This document shows positions 36,522 through 43,492 of a DNA stretch of 64,000 bases, one piece after another. A model generated the notes under the pieces. The model was not told the DNA's origin. It did not search any database and worked only from the letters and a program-made list of their open reading frames with translations. The stretch lies in assembly GCA_951812725.1 (NCBI GenBank), contig OX638330.1, positions 1,860,001 to 1,924,000 on the forward strand, read 5' to 3'. Every line of letters starts with the position of its first letter. Position 1 is the stretch's first letter. Source of the DNA: an uncultured Caldilineaceae bacterium (GTDB lineage: Bacteria; Chloroflexota; Anaerolineae; Caldilineales; Caldilineaceae). The position numbers and the translations under genes were made by a program.

Positions 36522-37361
36522 TTAGAAAACTGTAGAATTTGGCGTACCTGCGCCGGGAGTCTCCGGCAGGCCCTCCGAATTCGCTTCAGTGCCGATCGGA
36601 AAACGGCCCATGAACTCGGCCGCCAGCGCTTCATATGCGAGCGCGCCCGCGCTTTCAGGCGCATAGTTCAGAACAGCCAAACCGTGACTGGGCGCCTCGC
36701 TCAGACGAACCGAACGGGGTATCAGTGTCTCGAAAGTTTCCAAAGGGAAATGCTCGCGAACATCCTCCACCACCTGTGTGCTGAGGTTCGTGCGCGCATC
36801 CGACATGGTAAGCAACACGCCCGCGACCTTGAGGCGACCGTTCAGAACCCGTTGCACCTGCTGAATCGTCTCCAGCAGTTGACTCAATCCCTCCAGAGCC
36901 AGATACTCGCACTGGACCGGGATTATGATCCCGTCGGCGGCGGTCAAGCCGTTAATCGTGATCAAACCCAGGCTCGGCGGGTCATCAATGACCACATAAT
37001 CGTATTCGCAAGTAAGCGGCTGCAACGCCTTCGACAGCAGCTGTTCGCGAGCCATTCTCGCAGCCATCTCGACTTCAGCGCCGGCCAGATCAAGATTGGC
37101 AGGTAGAAGGTCAAGCCCATCCAGGCTCGTCGCAGTAATTGCCTCTTGAACCGGACGGTTATCTATCAAGACGTCGTAGAGGCTCGTCCCAGGCTTCCTG
37201 GGATCGATCCCCAAGCTTGTCGTAGCGTTCGCCTGCGGATCGCTGTCGACGAGCAGTATGCGGCACCCTGCATTGGCCAGATAGGCACACAGGTTGACAG
37301 CCGTCGTCGTCTTGCCCACGCCGCCTTTCTGATTGGCAATCGCGAATATCTTTGCCGTCAT
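36522..37361 (-). CDS. parA: Chromosome-partitioning ATPase ParA (Soj)
   Basis: MinD/ParA-type deviant Walker ATPase that moves ParB-bound origins. Visible features are A-N-Q-K-G-G-V-G-K-T-T-T-A-V-N-L at the start, D-S-D-P-Q-A-N-A-T, Y-V-V-I-D-D-P-P-S-L-G and P-V-Q-C-E-Y-L-A-L-E-G-L. The ATG at 37361 is preferred; a GTG at 37370 would add three residues. Position beside parB and close to rpmH-rnpA-yidC-jag matches the origin-proximal neighbourhood seen in many Gram-positive-like bacteria. A PfkB-family kinase gene lies 44 bp upstream. Confidence 0.96.
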   Translation of the reverse strand: MTAKIFAIANQKGGVGKTTTAVNLCAYLANAGCRILLVDSDPQANATTSLGIDPRKPGTSLYDVLIDNRPVQEAITATSLDGLDLLPANLDLAGAEVEMAARMAREQLLSKALQPLTCEYDYVVIDDPPSLGLITINGLTAADGIIIPVQCEYLALEGLSQLLETIQQVQRVLNGRLKVAGVLLTMSDARTNLSTQVVEDVREHFPLETFETLIPRSVRLSEAPSHGLAVLNYAPESAGALAYEALAAEFMGRFPIGTEANSEGLPETPGAGTPNSTVF

Positions 37362-37414
37362 AGGCCGCACAAGTTCGAGCTATTGACTGCATAAACAAGA
37401 ACCCGCCCGTACAT

Positions 37415-38311
37415 CTAGCCCCTTCCTTGTCCGGCAACACAGTGCTGCCATGGATGATCAGCCATATATTTCAATACATCCTCGTGCTTGGGGATTCCGG
37501 TCACCCCCTGACCCTCTACGCCGAAAGACGCCGTGACATTGGCATACCTGGCCGCGTCGAGAGGATCTCCCGTTTCGTCGAGCCGTAACAGAAAAGCGGT
37601 GGCAAATATGTCCCCGGCGCCAGTCGGATCCACTTCGTTAGCCGGTCGCGGAGGGATCGGCACCACCTCGATTTCTCCGTCGGATAATCGCCTGTAGACC
37701 GTGCTCCCGTCCCGATATTCTGTCAGCACAACAAGTGAAACGTACGCCAGGAACGCATCCACCTGTGCCAGGTCGCCGTCGATATCCTCTATCGACAGGA
37801 TGAGCGCGTCAAGATGGGGAAGGATTTGCGCCATATCGATCCAGGGGGTTGGGAAAACTCTTCCATCTTCGCCCAGGCGTCGCATCCAGCCCTGCGGCAC
37901 GGCCGCCACAATTGTCTCAGAGTCGAATATGGCGGCAACCTCCGGCAGTACCTCATTCGCCAGGGGACCCAGCAGCGCGATATGGGGAGCCCTCAGCGGG
38001 GGAGGTATATCTACGGCTGCTATTGGCGGCGAAGGCGTGTAGCAGTACTGTACTCGTCCTTCCGTTGTATACAGGTTTGCAAATGTCGTAGTATTTGAAG
38101 AAAGAAGCACACGCACGTCGGCCAGTTCGCGCAGGACTGAAAGATCGATATCATCACCGGCGCGGGTCAGAATCACCGGCTTGTGTCCCAGGAGAGAAGC
38201 AGTTACCGCGGCAAAACTGACAGTCCCTCCCAGCACATAGTCAGTCGCGGCGGGATCCGCAGTCGCAATGTCGCGGCTAACGGTGCCAATAGCAAGAAAA
38301 TCGATCGACAT
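37415..38311 (-). CDS. PfkB-family carbohydrate/nucleoside kinase-like protein
   Basis: 298-residue ribokinase-fold protein. The C-terminal signature N-E-V-D-P-T-G-A-G-D-I-F-A-T-A-F with catalytic Asp is intact. The N-terminal G-G-T-V-S-F-A-A-V-T region matches the substrate/lid motif. It is slightly short in the lid. The substrate is unknown: a sugar or nucleoside is usual. It sits between jag and parA on the same strand, 122 bp after jag, and does not belong functionally with either. It may share their transcript. Confidence 0.82.
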   Translation of the reverse strand: MSIDFLAIGTVSRDIATADPAATDYVLGGTVSFAAVTASLLGHKPVILTRAGDDIDLSVLRELADVRVLLSSNTTTFANLYTTEGRVQYCYTPSPPIAAVDIPPPLRAPHIALLGPLANEVLPEVAAIFDSETIVAAVPQGWMRRLGEDGRVFPTPWIDMAQILPHLDALILSIEDIDGDLAQVDAFLAYVSLVVLTEYRDGSTVYRRLSDGEIEVVPIPPRPANEVDPTGAGDIFATAFLLRLDETGDPLDAARYANVTASFGVEGQGVTGIPKHEDVLKYMADHPWQHCVAGQGRG

Positions 38312-38433
38312 GGACTGTTCGCAGGCTTTGGGCGTTCAGTAATCCTGTTCAGTTCAGTTCCGGCTCGCCTCCGAACTTCGTGCCCAATTTCGAACAGGGC
38401 AAAGGCACAAATGGCGAAAAACAAGCCTGTTGT

Positions 38434-39312
38434 TTATTGCCTGAGCAGAATCTGCACTTTTCGCCGGTTGTCTTCTCCAGTGCTTGAAGTGTAAACGTGC
38501 TCGTGGTTACGCAAAGCTATGTGGACCAATCGACGCTCATTGGCTGGCATAGGCTCCAACGAGGCCGGCCTGCCGGAAGCGACAACTTGTTCGGCCATTC
38601 GTTGGGCCAGCTGTTCCAGTTGCTCCGCCCTTCTCTCCTTGTAGCCGTCGACATCTATGACGATGTTCTTCCAGCGATGCAACTCCTGATTGACCATCAG
38701 GCGAATCAAATACTGGATGCTTGACAGAGTCTCGCCGTTGCGGCCGATCAGAAGGCCCAAATCATCACCAACAACATTCAGGCACAGTGGGCGGTCACCG
38801 TCCTCCTCATCCTCCAGCCACGACAATTCAATTTCCGCTTCAATGCCAAGGTGTTGCAACATCTGGCTGAGCAGATCGAATGAAAGGTCTTCGAGCTCAG
38901 CGTCGTCGTCGTCTTCTTCCTCTTCTTCGAATTCCGTCCTCGCGTCATCTTCCTGAACCGACAACTGCTCGTCGACGGCAACACTGGAATCCTCAACTGC
39001 CGCCAGCGTCTCCCCAGTCTCGATAGACGCTTCAGTCTCTGCCGCTTCTTCCGCCTCTACAACCTCATCGGCCTCTATCTCATCCGCCGACCCGGATTCC
39101 TCTTGCTGCTGAACTTCGGCCTCTGCGCTCTCTTCCTTTGGCTTCAGTCGGACTTGGGCGTCGGTCGCGCCGATTCCAAGAATGCCACGGCTGCCCTCTT
39201 GGATCACTTCGACTTCAATCTGATCACGGGAGACCCCCATGTCGCGCAAACCCTCCTCGACAGCGGCCTCCACCGATTTTGCCGTGTACTCTTTGCTCTG
39301 ACCATTCTTCAT
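38434..39312 (-). CDS. jag: RNA-binding protein Jag/KhpB (SpoIIIJ-associated)
   Basis: 292 residues: Jag N-terminal domain (about 1-60, with the R-G-I-L-G-I-G-A-T motif), a very acidic linker of about 95 residues (Glu/Asp/Ala-rich), a KH domain (about 175-230, with L-I-G-R-N-G-E-T-L as the GxxG loop) and an R3H domain (about 240-292, with the R-x-x-x-H core in R-R-L-V-H-I-A-L). Known Jag/KhpB binds RNA and influences cell shape and division. It lies one base beyond yidC, the usual partner. The acidic linker is longer than in Firmicutes. Confidence 0.93.
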   Translation of the reverse strand: MKNGQSKEYTAKSVEAAVEEGLRDMGVSRDQIEVEVIQEGSRGILGIGATDAQVRLKPKEESAEAEVQQQEESGSADEIEADEVVEAEEAAETEASIETGETLAAVEDSSVAVDEQLSVQEDDARTEFEEEEEDDDDAELEDLSFDLLSQMLQHLGIEAEIELSWLEDEEDGDRPLCLNVVGDDLGLLIGRNGETLSSIQYLIRLMVNQELHRWKNIVIDVDGYKERRAEQLEQLAQRMAEQVVASGRPASLEPMPANERRLVHIALRNHEHVYTSSTGEDNRRKVQILLRQ

Positions 39313-39313
39313 C

Positions 39314-40315
39314 TTATCTTCTCTTTCGATTGCGACGGCTCCGCCGGCGAGGAGGTGTCCTCTTTGGTTGGCTTTCTACCGTTTCCGGGGCAGAGGTGAC
39401 TACCGATCCACCATCGGCCGGTGTAGCCGCCGCCGTGGCGGGTACGGCTTGCGGCCCGGCCGGCGCAATTACCTTGTTTACACCGCCCAAATAGTTTGCG
39501 GCGTAAGTCTGTCCCAATTGAAGCAGATTGCTCGTAACCCAATACAGCGAAAGGCCAGCTGGCACTTGCAATGTGAAGAAGCCAAACATCAACGTCATCA
39601 TCGTTGTCATCTGCTTCATCATCCCGGCTTGACCCCCGCTCGCTGTTGGCGTAGTCGCCGTCGTCATGCGCTGCATATAGACCTGGCTGACCATCAACAG
39701 CGCCGGCAAAACCAGGTATGCCGCCAGAAGCAAGTATTCGCCCTCATTGAACTTTTCCGGAATCCAGGCCAGGCCGCGCGTAAACTCGGGAAAACCAAGG
39801 TCGGGAATCCAGAAGAACCGGGCATCTGACAGAGACGGGCCCAAGGCCACCAGAGCAGAATACAAACCAAACAGAACTGGCATCTGCACGACCATCGGCA
39901 GGCATCCGCTCAACGGGTTTACGCCCGCCTCGCGATACAGCTTCATCTGCTCCTGCGCCATCTTGTCCTTGTTCTTGCCAAATTTCTTCTGCAGCTCCTG
40001 CAGTTTCGGCTGAAGATTCTTCTGCGCCTGCATACTCCTTATCTGGATCAGCGTCAGCGGGAACGCAATCAGCTTGATGATTATGGTAAAGATGATGATG
40101 GCATAGCCCCAGCTATAGGAGATATCCCAGTTTACCAGACTCGTGTTTAACCAAATGAGGGACCTTGCCAGGGGAAATACAACAATTACCTGCCACCAAC
40201 CGGATGGTTCGGCGACGGCCCAGTCCGTCACACCTTCGCGAGGAACGCCGCACCCGCCAAGCAATAGCGCCGCCGCTACAATCATCAACAACCACAGAAT
40301 CCTTCTGCGATTCAC
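39314..40315 (-). CDS. yidC: Membrane protein insertase YidC (OxaA/SpoIIIJ type)
   Basis: Inserts and folds inner-membrane proteins. The GTG at 40315 is preceded by AGGAGAG and begins M-N-R-R-R-I-L-W-L-L-M, ending in lipobox L-L-G-G-C with Cys22, so this is a lipoprotein-type YidC as in Gram-positives. An open extension to 40462 is rejected. The conserved core has W-G-Y-A-I-I-I-F-T-I-I-I-K, P-K-L-Q-E-L-Q-K-K-F-G-K-N-K and P-V-L-F-G-L-Y-S-A-L. The tail (about 285-333) is Ala/Pro-rich then strongly basic (R-R-R-S-R-R-N-R-K-R-R), fitting ribosome binding. It is followed directly by jag. Confidence 0.95.
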   Translation of the reverse strand: MNRRRILWLLMIVAAALLLGGCGVPREGVTDWAVAEPSGWWQVIVVFPLARSLIWLNTSLVNWDISYSWGYAIIIFTIIIKLIAFPLTLIQIRSMQAQKNLQPKLQELQKKFGKNKDKMAQEQMKLYREAGVNPLSGCLPMVVQMPVLFGLYSALVALGPSLSDARFFWIPDLGFPEFTRGLAWIPEKFNEGEYLLLAAYLVLPALLMVSQVYMQRMTTATTPTASGGQAGMMKQMTTMMTLMFGFFTLQVPAGLSLYWVTSNLLQLGQTYAANYLGGVNKVIAPAGPQAVPATAAATPADGGSVVTSAPETVESQPKRTPPRRRSRRNRKRR

Positions 40316-40567
40316 AATTTCTCTCCTAATCGCCGGGCCCGAATGAGGCGCCGACAGAGCCGGATTACCGGTACGATAGCGCGGCGTCAAATGCCCCGAT
40401 TTCACAAACTGTCCCGCTTGTTCACCGGAACTGGTCGGGACCTTCTCCCTGGCTGCTGGCAATAGGCGCCGCCAAATAGCGAGGCGCCCTCAGGCTTGTC
40501 GAGCATTCCGGTTCGGCAAGTATTTCGTTCGGGCACGTAGAGGCCAGTACACGTCGCATCGGCCCTC

Positions 40568-40780
40568 TCACGGTACAGGATCGAAGCCACCTGGATTCCA
40601 GGGGTGACACCGGCAGATGCGCCGCAGTCCCATCCAACCGCCTCTTGCTGCCCCGTATCGTTCCACCGCCTCAAACGTATAATGAGAACACGAGGGGTAA
40701 AAACGACAGTTGCTGCCCATTAGCGGCGAAAGTGCCCGTTGATAGACTCGAATCAGAAGCAGCAAGAGAGCTCGCATCAC
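40568..40780 (-). CDS. yidD: YidD membrane-protein insertion efficiency factor
   Basis: 70 residues with the family core: [22 protein letters not shown], then [21 protein letters not shown]. YidD assists YidC-dependent insertion. The gene follows rnpA in the usual order and is separated from yidC by about 250 bp of non-coding sequence, which is longer than normal for this cluster. Confidence 0.95.
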   Translation of the reverse strand: MMRALLLLLIRVYQRALSPLMGSNCRFYPSCSHYTFEAVERYGAARGGWMGLRRICRCHPWNPGGFDPVP

Positions 40781-40801
40781 CTAACCACTAAAGTCCCGAC
40801 T

Positions 40802-41155
40802 TCATCTTTGGCCAGGACTTGTGTCCGAAAGTGTGGCACGACGGAAAAGCCTGTCGAAGGCAGCATCAATTTGCCCGTATGTTGCCTTCCGAATCGGTGC
40901 TCGGGCGATCACAACGCAGTCCCATCCCGGTTCCACCTGGCCCATGCGCAGTCGCACTGACTCTCGCATGCGCCTCTTCACACGATTCCGCACCACCGCA
41001 TTGCCAATGCGTCGACTCACTGAAAAACCAAAGCGGCTGTAGCTAAGATTGTTCTCCAAAACACACAATACGGCCAACCGACTGCTGTAAGATTTGCCTT
41101 TTCGACGGATCTGCTGAAAACGTGCGTTGTCACGAACTCTGAAGCGTCGTCTCAC
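40802..41155 (-). CDS. rnpA: Ribonuclease P protein component
   Basis: Protein subunit of the tRNA 5'-end maturase. The signature R-N-R-V-K-R-R-M-R-E-S is complete, and the N-terminal R-R-R-F-R-V-R-D-N-A-R-F-Q-Q is typical when translation begins at the GTG at 41155. A TTG at 41197 is in frame and would add 14 residues not seen in the family. At 117 residues it has normal length. It lies between rpmH and yidD, all on the minus strand, as in most bacteria. Confidence 0.93.
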   Translation of the reverse strand: MRRRFRVRDNARFQQIRRKGKSYSSRLAVLCVLENNLSYSRFGFSVSRRIGNAVVRNRVKRRMRESVRLRMGQVEPGWDCVVIARAPIRKATYGQIDAAFDRLFRRATLSDTSPGQR

Positions 41156-41330
41156 GCCGCTCTGTTTCCACAGGAATTTGTCAACTTTCAGCCGCAATTC
41201 ACTGGCGGACCTGGAGGCTTCTCATCGAAACATCCTCTCTCGCTCGCTCTGAAAATCCTCCATTTGCTCGCAGTTGCAGACAACGCCTGCTCTCCCGTTC
41301 GCGGCCCACACTTCCAGTGTAGCCGCGTAC

Positions 41331-41495
41331 CTAAAATGTCCGTTTGCGGGTTGACAGTTGGACCGTCAGATTCGTTCGCTGCTTAAGCCTGCGGCGCCTC
41401 AATACGTTGCGGCCGCCGGGTTTTCTCATGCGTTTTCGAAAGCCGTGCGTCCGCAGCCGCTTGCGAACCTTCGGTTGCCAGGTTCGTTTGGGCAT
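41331..41495 (-). CDS. rpmH: 50S ribosomal protein L34
   Basis: 54 residues, highly basic: [15 protein letters not shown], then H-G-F-R-K-R-M. The ATG at 41495 has AAGGAG seven bases upstream; the in-frame extension to 41513 is rejected. It is the first gene of the rpmH-rnpA-yidD-yidC-jag string. A consensus promoter lies 50-80 bp upstream. Confidence 0.96.
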   Translation of the reverse strand: MPKRTWQPKVRKRLRTHGFRKRMRKPGGRNVLRRRRLKQRTNLTVQLSTRKRTF

Positions 41496-41543
41496 ATCCT
41501 CGCTCCTTAACAAATATCATTGAAGAATGACTACCAATAGTCA

Positions 41544-41573
41544 ATTATACGTGGCAATAGTCAAGAATGTCAA
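41544..41573 (-). promoter_or_regulatory. Perfect-consensus promoter of the rpmH operon
   Basis: Minus strand TTGACA (41568-41573), 18-bp spacer, TATAAT (41544-41549); transcription would start near 41537, about 42 nt before rpmH. Two direct repeats CAATAGTCAA at 41535-41544 and 41555-41564, exactly 20 bp apart, overlap the -10 and spacer and may bind a regulator. Confidence 0.75.
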
Positions 41574-41918
41574 ATCCACCGCCAATTTCATTGCTACCTG
41601 TTCGAACTGCCCCCTTCGCGGAAATAAAGGCAGTCCCAGTGCCTCGTCGTTTCGGTTCATGGACGGAAAGGTTTTTCTTCGTGGCCCACCGAGGACACAA
41701 TGTTTTTTCCTTATCTTGTCGCGTCGACTTGTGATTCAACATGCGGTTTTCTGCCAGTACCCTCCATCCGGGCCCATTCAGAAAGCGGCCTTTTCTTATC
41801 CAGAAAGGCGTATGCTATAGTAATATTAATCCGTCTGTTTGCTACGGGGCGAATTCGATTTCAAAGTTCCACTGTCGCCTCCTGATCAACGGCGACACAT
41901 AGTGACCTGAAGCTAATC
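41574..41918. other. Gap upstream of rpmH and of the divergent membrane-protein gene
   Basis: 345 bp without a gene. It contains one DnaA-box-like 9-mer, TTATCCAGA (41796-41804, one mismatch to TTATCCACA), and an extended -10 element, TG-C-TATAGT (41813-41821), that could serve the plus-strand gene. The single box is far too few for an origin. Confidence 0.4.
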
Positions 41919-43334
41919 TTGATATCAGAATCCGAAAACGCCTCCCGATCTTCGGCCGAAAACAATCAACGGTCGGAATCAAATCAGGCGGCCCCAACAC
42001 CCAGAGAATCTCCCGAAGAAGAGCAACCGCCCCTCCATATGCTGGAAGAATCGGCGGCGCAACTTGCCGCGCTGCGTCAACGTGCCGAATACCTTCTGGA
42101 CCAGTTGGCCGTCGGCAGCGAAGCCGCACTAGACCGCGATAAAGAAAACATAAATTCCGAGGATCAGTCGCCCGCAACAGGCGGCAATTCGTCGGCGCAA
42201 CCTGAGCACCTCCCGAACTCCAGTCTCGAACCGAAAGGCATGCCGCCCTTCGCGCCTCCGCAAGACGAAGCCGAGATTCCGGCATCATTCTCCCAGAGCA
42301 CAGCCGAGTCGGAACCGTCGCTTCAGCAGCCTGATCCGCCTCCCGCGCCCCCAATAGCCTCTTACCAGGAAGGCTTGCACACGCCCGATTCTTCTTACCA
42401 CGCCGACAACTCTGGTCAGCGCGAACCAGCCGTCGACCCGCCAGCTGAAGTGTCTCTGTCCAGCGACCTGTCCAAATTTGAACCTTTAACCCCAGCTGAA
42501 ATCCAGCCCGTAGACTACCCAATCCAGAACCACCCGGCCCATCAAAAGTCACTCTTGGATGCACCCATTACGATCGCACCGCCGACAATGTGGCGCGTAG
42601 AGGAAACCGGGCCCGGCGGACCACCAGACGATGCCCAGCTGATTGAGGAAGAGATTATCAGCCTCTATGAGGCCATCGATCGCGTGCGCGAAACACGGCG
42701 AGAAAACACCGGGCACGCCCTTTCACTGCTGCGAGAGGCCCGCGAGATTATCTCAGCCGAACCACAACGCCTCGCAAGGGCCCATTACAATATCGAACAG
42801 GCAAAGCAGATTATTGACCGCGCCAGGTTTAGTCGCAGCCGATCGCGAGGCATTGCCGCTCGCACATTCGGACTGCTAATCCTCTGGCTAGGCGCGCTGG
42901 GCGGACTTGCCGCCGCCCTGTATCTCTATCCACGCCCCGTGAACGAAACGATTGCGATAGTCGCCTCAAGCACTGGATGGAATACTACCCACTATTACTC
43001 AATTCTCTGGGCGGTAGCAACCGGTGGAATCGGCGGCTGCCTGGGCACCATTTCCTTCCTGGTTGAACGCATGAGAGTGCATGAGGAATTCGACCGCCAG
43101 TATATCCTGCGATCGACAATCCAACCGCTGATGGGGGTGGTGCTGGGCCTGATTACCTACGGTCTCCTGGCCAGCCTCGTAAACGGCCTGGGCGCCCCAA
43201 TCACCGCCCACCCCGTAACCTCCTACTTGCCTGCAGCCCTGGCCCTTCCCATCGGCATCTGGCAGGTATACGTCTACGCAGTGATTTTCCGCATCACAAG
43301 ACTCCTTACATTCCAACGCCGTCGTCGCTGGTAG
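41919..43334 (+). CDS. Hypothetical protein with long disordered region and C-terminal membrane domain
   Basis: 471 residues, not recognised. Residues 1-230 are low-complexity (Ser, Pro, Glu, Gln), with a short coiled segment near 42-68. About 235-300 is a predicted coiled/helical region (E-E-E-I-I-S-L-Y-E-A-I-D-R-V-R-E-T-R). Residues 310-460 hold four hydrophobic spans around 315-335, 365-385, 400-425 and 435-460. The start is TTG at 41919 with no clear ribosome-binding site, so the N-terminus is uncertain. It is divergent from rpmH and precedes priA. Membrane-anchored scaffold or sensor is only a guess from layout. Confidence 0.6.
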   Translation: MISESENASRSSAENNQRSESNQAAPTPRESPEEEQPPLHMLEESAAQLAALRQRAEYLLDQLAVGSEAALDRDKENINSEDQSPATGGNSSAQPEHLPNSSLEPKGMPPFAPPQDEAEIPASFSQSTAESEPSLQQPDPPPAPPIASYQEGLHTPDSSYHADNSGQREPAVDPPAEVSLSSDLSKFEPLTPAEIQPVDYPIQNHPAHQKSLLDAPITIAPPTMWRVEETGPGGPPDDAQLIEEEIISLYEAIDRVRETRRENTGHALSLLREAREIISAEPQRLARAHYNIEQAKQIIDRARFSRSRSRGIAARTFGLLILWLGALGGLAAALYLYPRPVNETIAIVASSTGWNTTHYYSILWAVATGGIGGCLGTISFLVERMRVHEEFDRQYILRSTIQPLMGVVLGLITYGLLASLVNGLGAPITAHPVTSYLPAALALPIGIWQVYVYAVIFRITRLLTFQRRRRW

Positions 43335-43492
43335 GCATTTGCAGCTGCGAAGTCCAGCGTACAGTCTGTATAGTACGAATGAGGAACGGCTTGAACCCCC
43401 CTGCAGCCTGAACAGATTGCCGGAAACCATGGCTGCTTCATTGCCCGACCCGGCCCCATTGCGTTACAATCCAATTGCCCGTCGCCGAACAT

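Noticed and set aside
34700..38400. parS search around parA-parB
   Set aside because: No sequence close to TGTTTCACGTGAAACA was seen by eye; absence is not proof.
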